Shown here piece after piece: positions 48,219 to 59,638 of a stretch of DNA of 59,638 nt. Numbering within the stretch: the stretch's first letter is position 1; each line of letters starts with the position of its first letter. The DNA lies in the NCBI GenBank assembly GCA_000697055.1, contig JNDT01002372.1:1-59638 (forward strand), in the 5' to 3' direction. This DNA is from Saksenaea vasiformis B4078. Its lineage: Eukaryota; Mucoromycota; Mucoromycetes; Mucorales; Saksenaeaceae. The position numbers were made by a program, and so were the translations under genes. The notes under the pieces were generated by a model. The model saw only the letters and a program-made list of their open reading frames with translations. It was not told the origin of the DNA and did no database searches.

Positions 48219-49133
48219 TTAAGATCTCAGTTCATACTCGTCCTCGATCTGTTTCACAAATAATCGCATGAACTGGTCCCGCTTTTCAGCCATCGCCTTC
48301 CCTCTTGGCGTTCGCATCATTGTCTTCAATCGCAATAGTTTTTCTGATAATCGGAGATGTGAGTCATCTCGAATTTTCCCTTGTTATGACATACCATGGA
48401 AATGATTAATCGCAGTACCGGTGTTTTTCTGCGCTTGTCGCTCATATTGGTCCTTGGTGGTGATCTCAGCAGGTTCCTGGTCCGCTATGAATAGTGGAGT
48501 ACCTTTTATGCCACTGTACGCCGCACATCGTAGCACGCCTTTGTTCATACATACAATATCAGTTCATTATCAGAGGTTGCACGACTGTCGTACCAAAAGC
48601 CCCGATGGCATCCAGCTTATCAGCATCCTGAACACTAACATATGAAGGATGAGTGAGAGGCTAGCGGTTGTACCTGTCAGCAACCTTACACGTGTAATTC
48701 GATACAATGGTTACGCCATTGAACTTCTTTAGACTCATCCTTGTCATCATCCCAATCCAGTTCCTTACGAAACCCGACGTGATCCACTATTCGTGCGACC
48801 AACTGAGCGCGTTGCGCGTCGTAACCAAGACGCGTCAAAAACGTCTGAATTATGTCGCCACCCGTTTCTGGTCCTTGATGATATTTTCGGTCGCCAATAT
48901 CATGGCATAATGCAGCTAATTCTACAAGCTCAAGATCAACAGTGCTACCTCGAGTACGACAGTCTTCTGCCAGATACATGGCTATGCCCGGTTAATTTCC
49001 GCAGCAGCGTAGGTGCAGACTTTTTACCTAAACGAACTACTCGGTCAACATGAAGCATATCATGGGATGGATCCAGGTTCTTCATGTATTCATGAACCAT
49101 TTCTCTGGTCCTATTAATAATGGGTGTTGCCAT
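48219..49133 (-). CDS. HD-domain metal-dependent phosphohydrolase
   Basis: HD-superfamily hydrolase of the small YedJ-like family. The ATG at 49133 gives MATPIINRTREMVHEYMKNLDPSHDMLHVDRVVRLGKK, with the first metal-binding His in the SHDMLHVDRV motif. After an intron come LELVELAALCHDIGDRKYHQGPE (HD pair), IVDHVGFRKEL, and after another intron QDADKLDAIGAFGVLRCAAYSG (distal Asp). The tail is LLRLKTMMRTPRGKAMAEKRDQFMRLFVKQIEDEYELRS, with the stop at 48219. All HD metal ligands are in place. The substrate is unknown for the family. It is divergent from the NDR kinase gene (164 bp between starts). Confidence 0.87.
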
Positions 49134-49297
49134 GTTTTAAAAATGGAAAGGAGAAAGACAAAAAGGTTTGAAGGTGCGTGATTTCTTTTCTTTGGTAAAA
49201 GCGGAGTTTCCAACATTCAGGTAACGTGAAGAGCGAGGGGTGAGCCATTTTTGTACGCTCTCTTTCTTTTTTTTTTCTTCAGTCTTTTTACTTCATC

Positions 49298-51176
<1,879 letters not shown>

Positions 51177-52315
51177 AAAGATACCAAAAAGCAGATGTTA
51201 TTTCTTTTCTCTCCCCCCACTATTGTTGTCCCATAAACATACATGCACACGCAACCTATCCACATTTAAAATCACACGCACGTACCAATTGCTTCAGGGC
51301 TCCAAATTGTTAAAGCACCTCAGAAGGGTAGTTCTTGAATTTGTGAATGGGCAAGTTTGCTATTCAGAATCCAGGTCACTGGGATCATGATGTAACAGTT
51401 TTGATCTTGCTCTGTCTTATCATCCAGCGCCGAGGATCAGATCGTCTGATGAACTGGACGCCTTCGGCAACGGCCCGTTATCAAAGCGGCAACCAACCCG
51501 TCCAACGTAATATGTTAGCACTACATTGTTGGAACCAAACAACGTCATAATCGCCTTAATGTTTACAGTCTATTCTTGTTCTTATGTGCGATGGAATGAA
51601 CAGAAAACATTGAGGAACACTGTATATCAGATTTTGAACAAGGCTCAACAGTTAAAGCGTGCGAAACAGAACGTAGTTTGTCAAATATTTGCTGCCTTCA
51701 CATGTAAGACATTTGGAAAGAATTGCATGCGATATAGGTTTATTTGGAATTAACATGTTTGGTACTTAGTGGGGGATGAAATCATCATCGCGTCCTTTGC
51801 TGTTTTCACTTGGCAGCTTCCTTAATCAATATAGCGTCTGTTCTTTGCTTTCACGTCGTGGATGCTCTTATGGCTGAATTGAGTCGTTAAGTGCAGTAAG
51901 GAGGAAAGAAATGAAACGAAACGCCAATAGAAATGTCTGGCAGGCTGGAAATGGTCTCTATCGACAAATTAATCTCGGATGATCAGTACAATTTTCCAAT
52001 GATTGACGAAAAACCCAGAATACAAAGAAAGCACAGCTGAAGGAGAAAAAAAAAGGGATTCATGCGTCCCTTTTCAATAGTGTCACTTCGTCAAATCTAT
52101 TACGAGAAAACAGCGGAACACACTTTGATTTGATGTAAAATTATCTGTCTCTCTCCGCAAAAGCTCACGGATAGCCAACGCAAGCTTGATTCGGCGTCAA
52201 CGCAAAGTAATGCTTGGATAACGCAATTGCATCTCAAAATCCAGTAGCATCATTGGATAGAGCACATTGTCGCAACGCGCTTTCGTCAAATTGACACATA
52301 ACCCTGTCTTCCCGC
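51177..52315. other. Gene-poor region
   Basis: No recognisable gene. The open frames (for example 51526-51753) are short and without motif. It separates the housekeeping block from the accessory, repeat-rich end of the window. Confidence 0.45.
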
Positions 52316-52670
52316 GTGATAGTCAAGTGGATTACCACAGGAGAGCTGCTTCCAACAATATACGGGGACAATGACTACAGTGATGACAACCTCGAATACA
52401 ATGATGAGGAAGATAGACATGTGTCGTTGAACACAATGAACGTGCTCTTCTTGATGACACGCTTCCAAACAGCATCCGGGTCGCGATTGACGGCACGGAT
52501 CTTGCAGGATTGTGCTCTTTCTTCAAGACAAACTCACTCAAGTTGCGCAACTAGGTGGAGCAACTTCTATTTTGATGCAATCAAACGGGCATCGTCAGCC
52601 AGTAAGACTGGGATATTGACATACACAGACAGTCTATGGCCTCATTATCTACGTACAACCCGCTAAAGGC
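52316..52670 (+). pseudogene. Decayed fragment of the multicopy PD...ExK-like gene family
   Basis: The DNA matches the middle of the better-preserved copy at 56560-57010. Both contain, in order, a GATGAT-rich acidic stretch, TCGTTGAACAC, ATGAACGT..CT, CGCTTCCAA.CAGCA, GGCACGGATCTT-like text, AAGTTGCGCAAC and CAGCCAGTAAG. The fragment is frameshifted relative to the intact copy and stops near 52670. It shows that at least two copies of the family sit in this window. Confidence 0.7.
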
Positions 52671-53861
52671 GGATATTCAGGAATCTTGTAAATATGAAAT
52701 CGCTTTCCGATTCGAAAGATGACAAATCAATATGCGATGTCCGAGCAACTCTCAGCGTTCTAAGAGATACGGTTGATTTAAATGATCACTGTCATACGAT
52801 AGTACAAAAGTTTCTAAAGAGGATGCACTCGTTTTATTTAGAAAGAGTCTTTTGAAAGGAACGACATGCGACATGCGACGCGCGAAAACGTAGCATTCAC
52901 TCGACTTTCGGACATTCCGAGAGATACGATCGTCTTCCCGAGTAACACTTGAGGTGTGTCTGTGAGTCAGAAATACATTATTGCTTCCCATCTTTACACT
53001 TAGAGTTTCGTTTTTGTACCTTTTCCGGAGTTTCCTTCATGGACTTGTTTTAGTTCCCGTATCTGTAAAAATCGACGAACTCATCGAATCATGTCACTGT
53101 CCCATAATCAAAAATTTTGCCCATTGGAGAGGGTTGCATTTGCGACGGTCGAATGTTTTGATACGCAACAACGTTATTGTTTACTCTTGGAAAAATAGAA
53201 GGACAAGCAACGGCTTACGTACTGAATTCGTATGGACGTAAAGGACGTTGAGTTGGTGCAGTAGTGATGATCCGGTAGTGGTGTGCTTGTTATGCGATGG
53301 GAAAAAAAGAATGCATGAAATTCCTGGCTGCTTAGCTAAAACAATACAAAGGTACACATATTGGACAATGCAACTTCCCTCGTTACCAATAGACAGGCAA
53401 CAACAAACGTCACCACCTGCCAAAGGAATTTGTCGAAGCAAGGACAGCTTCCAAACTCTGGTGAAGTTGCTCACGACAGGACAATAGCATGCCTTGCCAT
53501 CTGTCAAATAGACAAACGTTCCTTCAGCATGCAAAATCTTTTGTCATCTTTTTATCGATCTAGTCGTGGTGTTGTAACACAATACGCAAAATGTTTGACC
53601 AGGCTTTTAGCACGCAAGAAAAATAAATCCTTGGCAGACTCAGCAGAATGATTACATCATCAGTGCTGAGATGATTTTGCCTTAGCGCACCCCGCCACGT
53701 AAATCGGAGATACTAATGTATGGAGCCATACTAATCCGACCCGCACTTTTTGGAGCCATACTTTGCACAACCGCACACCCACCGAACTTTATTGTATCCG
53801 GGCCGGGCATTTGGTATGGCTCCTAAGAAAAAGGTAGAAAATTGAGCCGCCTATGTCAATA
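52671..53861. other. Region without supported genes
   Basis: Short opposite-strand frames at 53181-53534 and 53361-53651 overlap and have no motif. A direct repeat TGGAGCCATACT occurs at about 53721 and 53752. The right end is the TA target of the pogo-like element. Confidence 0.4.
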
Positions 53862-55922
53862 CAGTGTATATTCGATATAATAATATTCGATAAAGGAATA
53901 ACCTGTATATAGGAATAATTTTTCAGGGAACAAATTTGGTAGGCAGTAAATTATTCCAAAACTCGTTATATGATAAGGAATAATTTTTGTAGAAAAATAT
54001 TCTTCTGAGTAAAGGGTAGCTAATATTATTGGTTCATTTTTTGAAATAATCTGCTATGCTCGTCTGTTTTGAGAGCTTTTGCTGCTGTTCTAAAAGCTTA
54101 TTAAGCTTTCTTTTAAGCAGTCGGTCTAGTTGGTAGTCTATATCTTCACACATATCTAATGACTTTCGTAAGATATCAATCGCTTTTCTTTGTTCTGCGA
54201 AAGAATGGATAAGCTTGTCCTCTTCCAGTGGTTCAATATCCTCGTCTGGTTCTTCTTCATTCAGAACTTCGTCTATTATCTGCTCTTCACCCATCGTCGC
54301 GTGCAGTTCGACATCTTCATCCTCTGGTTGCAGACTGGTGATTGATGCTTCTTGGCCATGGATGTTATGGATACTCTCTGCAATGTTCTCCATAACATCC
54401 TCTTCTTCTTCAATGCGAGGGGTGGTACAAACTTCAATGCCGTCTTCGCATGAGAATAGTGAACTGTGACAGAAACAATTTCGGATCGTTAGAGGAGTAG
54501 CGTTTGCCCATGCAGAGAGACACCACATCATGGCCTTCAGCTGACCAACTCGATACAGATCTTGACGCATGCCTAGATTGTATCGAAGGGACGCAACATG
54601 ATACTGGAGAGATCTATAATAGTGACAGTAATAAGAAAATGACGATCTACTAATAACTACCTATAATAGGTCTTGAAGCATTTTACAATCCCTTGATCCA
54701 GCGGCTGGATCTTCTAGGTTGTGTTTGGTGGAATTAGCATGACTTCAATATTCGTCAGCTCTGGGATATGTTTGTGGGAAGGTGCGTTATTGATTAAGAG
54801 AAGTATATTCTTTCCACTAGCTCGCATCATTCTGTCTAATTTTTTCAAGACCTTTCCGAAGATATCAGAAGTCATCCAAGCATTCTTACTCCAATAGTAC
54901 TGGAAACCGTACTGTTCACCTACGTATAACCATTAGCATGCTGAAGTCGGTTCCTCGGTCACAGTGATATGTACCACTTTTTTCTTGAAGCTTCGAGGAG
55001 GTCGTTGGGCTTTCCCGATGAAAAAGTGTGAGATACGGTGTGAACCGTCAGAGTTGGCGATAAATACCAGGGTAAGTCTCCTCTTGTCCTTTTTTGTGCC
55101 AGATACAGCCTTATCGGCAATGGTCGTGTCTGGCGTCATTGCGTAGAAAAGGCCTGTCTCATCCAAGTTGTACACATGGAAGAGAGGGTACTCGCGTATC
55201 TTCTCTCTGATCTCTTGCAACTTCTCTTGCATCGTGTCATTGTTGAAGTCAACAGAACGCTTCCCCATGTATCTGGTACGTTGATAGACCATCTTGTCAT
55301 AAAGTTTGCAATCCATCCATTTGAAAATGCAATTTTTTCGTCGAAATTCATCTTCCTCGCGAAAATCTTTGCCTGCTCCCTAATCATATGTCGATTGATA
55401 GGGTTGTTGTTTTCTGCCGTAGATTTCACCCACATAGCAAGAGCAGCTTCCAATTGTGGGAGTACGCCGGTGCGCTGCCGTTTTGAAGAAAGTTCCACAT
55501 CGCACATGTTCTCAATTTTGCGCTTTTTGCTAAGAATCTTCTGCATTGTAGATTGCACTGGAGCCTTGTTAAGCTTGAAAGCTATCTTTGCCCACTCAGC
55601 AAGCTCAGACTGAGTATTGGATGGATTTTCTTCATGATGACAGATAAGCGCTGACTTCTGGTTGTACATGAGTGCAGAACGTGGCACTTTCGAAACTGAA
55701 GAGCTAGAGCTTATTTAATACTGCAGATAATGTAAAAGAATATACGATGGAGATTTGGCAGTTTGCTACGCTTCATGACATTTAGAGCTTTATAAGCTGA
55801 TGCTGAGATAGTAGCAAAGGGTTACACCAACAAGCATTGTTCAAATCCCGCTTCTAGAATGATCTCGATATAAGAATAATCTTTTCGTCGACCACCATTA
55901 TTCTTATATCGAATAACTACTG
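53862..55922. mobile_element. Pogo/Tigger-like DNA transposon, 2061 bp, with TA target duplication
   Basis: The element is bounded by TA at 53860-53861 and TA at 55923-55924. Its ends are inverted: CAGTGTATATTCGATATAATAATA on the left, and CAGTAGTTATTCGATATAAGAATAA as the reverse complement of the right end, with CAGT starts as in pogo elements. Inside the right end lies a further perfect 16-bp inverted repeat, TCGATATAAGAATAAT with ATTATTCTTATATCGA. It carries one transposase relic on the minus strand. The insertion lies 22 bp from the ATG of the next gene remnant, so it may have cut off that gene's promoter. Confidence 0.88.
54034..55687 (-). pseudogene. Inactivated pogo-type transposase (CENP-B-like HTH plus DDE domain)
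   Basis: N-terminal psq/CENP-B helix-turn-helix region: ALICHHEENPSNTQSELAEWA, then RTGVLPQLEAALAMWVKSTAENNNPINRHMIREQAKIFARKM and FSNGWIANFMTRW. Near 55260-55300 the frame shifts twice, because the expected HGEA and SVDFNND motifs lie in two different frames. The DDE part has VYNLDETGLFY (first Asp), KKDKRRLTLVFIANSDGSHR, WSKNAWMTSDIF and ILLLINNAPSHKHIPE, where the second catalytic Asp is Asn. Then IPPNTT-stop-KIQPLDQGIVKCFKTYYR has an in-frame stop. Another stop lies after PTSAC. The acidic C-terminal tail ends SIADYFKK at 54034, with a PCNA-box-like ending typical of Tigger proteins. Not functional. Confidence 0.88.
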
Positions 55923-55945
55923 TACAGTACCGTACTCCTTTTTCC

Positions 55946-57850
55946 GTCATCATGGCTTCACAGGAACTAGCGAAAAAGCGTCCAAAAAATGTGCACTTTT
56001 TTCTCAACATCCTCCCTCACAGTGCACGTTTCAAAATTATTTGTCTTCACTCACAGAAGAGGAAAAACCCACTACGCTCAAGGATATGAAAACAATATAC
56101 AACTACTATTTACAAGATTTGAAATGTGCTAAATCGCAAGCGACCGAGACAAGTAAAAAGTCTGTCTTCCGACAGCTTCACAAAGACAATAAGGTATTAC
56201 TTATTTTACGAGAAAAACGTAAGAAAAGGAGAATAAAACTAACTAGTGATTATGCAACAGGGCTTGACCAACAACCAGCTCTCTCGTATGTTGAACGCGA
56301 TAAAGAGCGCGCGAAAGTCCACCAACACATATCCTATCAATCAAGCTGGCATTGTTGGCAACCCTCAAGGTTCTATCACAATCAATAACTCGGCAACTGT
56401 GACTAATCCTTCGGAACGGCAGCAGCCAAGCCGAGCTGACGCGGATATTATCTCGGATGGTACCCATCGTGACATTGAGGACAACGAGGTCGTCATTGAT
56501 GATTACAACCAATTCATTGACGAAGAAAAGTCCAATTACCTTCGTCAGTACCTTGATGATGATGACGATGACCGTATACCCAGTGATCTCACAATAGATT
56601 ATCATCCCGGGCGCAAAGACGACTATTACTCGCAACAATATGAAGACGGCAGTAATAACAGGGACGCCTTCGCACATGAAAATCAAGAGGTGGATGTTTC
56701 CAATGAAGATGACGCCCGCAATGACGATGATAACGAAGCCAAGTATGATGTCGTTGAACACGATGAACGTATGCTTTCTCATCATCCGCTTCCAAGCAGC
56801 AACTGGATCGGGAATGACGGCACAGACCTTACTAGGCTGTGTTATCTCTTCAAAACGAACACTCTTAAGCTGCGCAACCCGGTCGAACAGCTGTCTGATC
56901 TGCGGCATCTTGCTCTCCATGACATTCGCTTTTTCGATGCCATGAAACAAGCATCATCAGCCAGTAAGGATTGGGACATTAATATACACAGGGAGGCTAT
57001 GGGCTCGTTATCCATATACGAACCGCCAACGGCGCTAAATTCGATCCATTGGTGTATGGAGGTTAGCTTGACCAAACATGACGATTGGATAGCACCGCTG
57101 GGGACAGCTGCGACACACCTTGTCGAAGCCATTGCCACAAAGAACATAGTCGACATTCATACAATGCAAACAATGGTGCAACTGTTGCCTGTCTTTGTTA
57201 CTGGCCCTCCCGGTTGCTCCATTGAAGACTTCTATGTTCACAACTGCATTGCGCCTATTTTGAAGCCTATCTTCTCCTGCGAGTCACTTTTGCGCATCGA
57301 GTGGGCCAATTGTCATTTGAATAACAAGAGCAACAAAGACAACAAGGGCAAGAAGATGGTCAAGCGGAAAGAGCAGTCGAAGGTCAAGAACAATAAGCCG
57401 GACTTTGTGGCAAACGTCAAAGCGCCTAGTTCTTGGGTCTCGGTGGTTGTGGGTGAATTTAAATGACCTGGCTTTTCCCCATGCTTTGAGTCAGACCTTG
57501 TCAAAATTGGAAAGGAGATGCGCACCATGCTGAATGATCTTATTCGCCTCGGTGTTCCCAGCCCTTCGGCGGGAGGCATCTTGATCCAAGGCCGCCAAAT
57601 CATCACCTTTCAATTCGATATCATTAGCCCCAAGCTGTATAGGATGGTCAAGCTTTGTGAATTGGACATGTTTAACACCCGAATGTTACAGGTCAAGCAG
57701 ATTTCCATGGATACTGCTAGAAAAGTGCAGACCGTAATGAGCGAAAGCAGCACTAAGATGGAAAGGATCCGGCCCTCATATCAACGATCTTGGCTCTCTG
57801 AAGGTGGATACATTTTGCACAAACGAAGCTCACCCAATGATGACGGATAA
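55946..57850 (+). pseudogene. Nearly intact member of a multicopy gene family with PD...ExK nuclease-like signature
   Basis: Two exons can be joined: about 55950-56190 (a Lys-rich start with SSLTEEEKPTTLKDMKTIYN... and ...QLHKDNK) and 56258-57466 (LTNNQLSRMLNAIKSARK, a long acidic region with runs of Asp, then LSDLRHLALHDIRFFDAMKQAS). The core follows: HWCMEVSLTKHDDWI, LLPVFVTGPPGCSIEDFYVHNCIAPIL, LLRIEWANCHL, a Lys-rich stretch and KPDFVANVKAPSSWVSVVVGEFK. The last block has the PD-(x)n-E-x-K spacing of PD-(D/E)XK nucleases. A single TGA follows EFK at once (57464-57466); then the same frame resumes FESDLVKIGKEMRTMLNDLIRLGV...GGILIQGRQIITFQFDI...YRMVKL to 57850. The family is known to me as widespread in Mucorales but I have no name for it; nuclease function is inference. 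Confidence 0.6.
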
Positions 57851-58312
57851 GAATCTCAAACTCGCGTGGTAGTTCTTTGGTATGCAGGTGCTTCGCCTCC
57901 TCTTTGTATATTTATGACTTTATCGCAGTCATTCTTCTCTACCTGTATATATCTTTGTGAATACCTATTAAAGACTGACTGGAAAAAAAAGAAACGGTCA
58001 CCTATTTTTTAAATTCGTACGCGCTATACTTCCAGGTGCTAAAGCGTTGGATAACACTGAAGAAGAGCATCATAGCTGCTCTATGTTATGACACGTATCT
58101 AAGCAGGTACAAGGACGAGAAACAGAAACCTTTGAAATCGCTCAACTTTGACCTTCCCGATTCGTGTCATCGAAGGCTCTGAAGACTTAGTAAGAAGGGA
58201 AACAATAAAAAAAGGTACTTTGAGACTCTTGGTAGAGGTTTATTCAGAAGTAGACATCATGTTACAAACTGTCTACCAGCATTATTTATACTGTTTGAAT
58301 GCTTACTGAATA
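57851..58312. other. Region between the multicopy-family gene and the truncated pogo-like element
   Basis: No gene. Contains a T-rich 3' stretch with ATTAAA (57968) that could serve as the poly(A) signal of the preceding family copy. Confidence 0.4.
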
Positions 58313-59270
58313 CAGTAGACCTCCTTTAAAATCAAGGCCTCGGGAACAGCTAACGCTTTGACAATATGTGAGGGTTGACATAAAGCTGGTCTTCGTAAAT
58401 GAACGGGGTATCGTCTATAAACTTCAGCACAGTTGCAATCGGATGGCGCTCTTGGATCTCAGAGATAAGAATAATTAATAATAATTGTACAAAATGTTCA
58501 TTTATTTATGAAACAAATGCAGCAGAAGATCCCACTTTGATCAACCAGCTAGTAGGGCGATAAACTGGATTGTCAATGCATTAGATAAGCTGAAGAAGGA
58601 AACTATCCAAAACTGCTGGCGCAAAGCAGGTCTTCTCGGTGGTGAAGACATTGACGCTTCTAGCGAACCTGATGAATGTGAGCACGCCAAGGCCCAAATC
58701 GCACTGCATTGTCAAGGCATATTTGACCCAGAGGATATCGAAAAGATCGATCTTGAGCTTGATCCAATTGAAGAACGCAATATAGTTCAATCAGAAGATG
58801 AAGATATGATCGCTAATGCAATCCTTGAAGACATCCAATGAGAAAAAGCCAGAAGAAGGAATTAAAGAAGTCGAAGAAAAGCGTAATGAGGAAGATTCAA
58901 CCCAAGAGAAGATTCAGCTTGCTAATAGCATCATCTTCTTACTTTAACGAAAGTGCTCGTGAAGAACTGAAGAACATGGAATTTGTGGGATGATCTCCAT
59001 AAAGAGTATCTCCAAAATCAAACACGGTCGTTAGTTACTTCCCATTTCTTTAAAGAATAACATGCCAAAGTGTTTATCAATTCAGCATGATTTTTATACT
59101 GAGTTTTCGTTAAGTCACTCCCCCGATTTTTTTCAACCCTTCAAAAACATTGAAATCTTGAGATTTGCGAGGAATTGAAAATTTTCATATGTTTTCACGG
59201 AAATTCCAAAATCATTGAAAATAGGCGAGGGTGAGCACTAACGGGGCCTGACTTTAAAGGGGGTGTACTG
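58313..59270. mobile_element. Deletion derivative of a second pogo/Tigger-like element, 958 bp
   Basis: TA at 58311-58312 and 59271-59272 flank inverted ends: CAGTAGACCTCCTTTAAAATCAAGGCC on the left and CAGTACACCCCCTTTAAAGTCAGGCC as the reverse complement of the right end. The TIR sequence differs from that of the 53862-55922 element, so it is another family. Inside, plus strand about 58530-58841 encodes the transposase C-terminus: INWIVNALDKLKKETIQNCWRKAGLL followed by an acidic tail to the TGA at 58839-58841. The catalytic domain is deleted, so the copy cannot move itself but could be mobilised. Confidence 0.85.
58535..58841 (+). pseudogene. C-terminal remnant of a Tigger-like transposase
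   Basis: Reads RAINWIVNALDKLKKETIQNCWRKAGLLGG, the motif that follows the DDE domain in pogo/Tigger transposases (KxETIxNCWxxxGI). An acidic tail (DASSEPDECEHAKAQIALH... and QSEDEDMIANAILEDIQ) follows. No start, no catalytic residues. It lies wholly inside the 958-bp element. Confidence 0.8.
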
Positions 59271-59638
59271 TATGTGAGTAACGCTGTATTCAACTGTGTC
59301 GCTTGCAAAATACCGTTGGTTCAACTTCCACCATGGCAAGTCGATCCAGCAGTAACATCATAAACAGATACTTTAGACGGTGGATGGTGGAAGCTGTCGT
59401 ATCAGTAATCTGTCCTGAAATCACCGTATCGGCAGTCTTTGCGCACATACACTGCAGACTGAAAAGTGTTCGTACGTTTGAGCAAACTCCGCAAATACCG
59501 GTTTGCTATCATCGCATTTGTACATCATGTCTCCCAGGTAAAGCCATATCTAATACTCTGAAAGCACTATAAACATGTAGTATGATATGGAGTCAGAATT
59601 TATTTTTATTTTTGCGTCATTTTAATATCGCGTATGTA
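59271..59638. other. Window end, no supported gene
   Basis: An 89-codon plus frame (59303-59572) has no motif and no downstream continuation visible. The window ends at 59638, so a partial gene cannot be excluded. Confidence 0.35.

Noticed and set aside
54215..54469. Ser-rich 84-codon plus-strand frame
   Set aside because: It is the antisense of the acidic tail of the pogo transposase.
55806..55858. tRNA-like A-box (TAGCAAAGGG) and B-box (GTTCAAATCC) inside the pogo right end
   Set aside because: The boxes are only about 28 bp apart and no acceptor or anticodon stem can be formed.

Overview
The window looks like nuclear DNA of a fungus, most likely Mucoromycota (Mucorales-like). Genes are split by many short introns (about 45-70 bp, GT-AG with a few GC-AG). 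Spacing is compact in the gene-rich parts and AT-rich in between. The products are fungal: a secreted GHSWG lipase, Pep4-type protease, WOPR regulator, NDR kinase, Dal5-type transporter, and pogo and mariner elements of the kind seen in Mucorales. I could not run any search; all family names rest on motifs read by eye, and exon joins are manual. Layout: 1-17.7 kb is dense housekeeping sequence. In order it holds a METTL2/Trm140-type tRNA methyltransferase (+), a gamma-butyrobetaine dioxygenase (-), a secreted class 3 lipase (+) converging on a phosphopantetheinyl transferase (-), a zinc-finger protein (-), vacuolar protease A (-), seipin (-), Coq6 (-), Prp18 (+) and a Sel1-repeat protein (-). 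19-24.8 kb is the most remarkable part. A decayed Tc1/mariner transposase (-) lies back to back with a four-exon gene of about 1205 codons (+) whose C-terminus is a TnpB/Fanzor nuclease: RuvC-I Asp892, the Fanzor-type Glu1101 next to a CxxC...CxxxxC zinc ribbon, and RuvC-III Asp1157. Its stop codon runs into a 46-nt sequence that folds as a three-way junction, a candidate guide-RNA scaffold. Weak collinear inverted similarity at about 19.0 and 24.8 kb suggests both genes sit inside one mariner-like element. 24.9-43 kb holds a bifunctional chorismate mutase-prephenate dehydratase of bacterial architecture, a small PPxY membrane protein, EMC7, a WOPR regulator, an alkaline ceramidase with a 13-nt microexon, a Dal5-like MFS transporter and a PP2C phosphatase, separated by long gene-poor AT-rich stretches. 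43.5-51.2 kb holds a large Sel1-repeat gene with very recent 99-bp and 198-bp internal duplications, an HD-domain phosphohydrolase and an NDR/LATS-family kinase. 52-59.6 kb is accessory: a decayed and a nearly intact copy of an expanded gene family with a PD...ExK nuclease-like signature, an inactivated pogo/Tigger transposon with TA duplication, and a 958-bp deletion derivative of a second pogo-like element.
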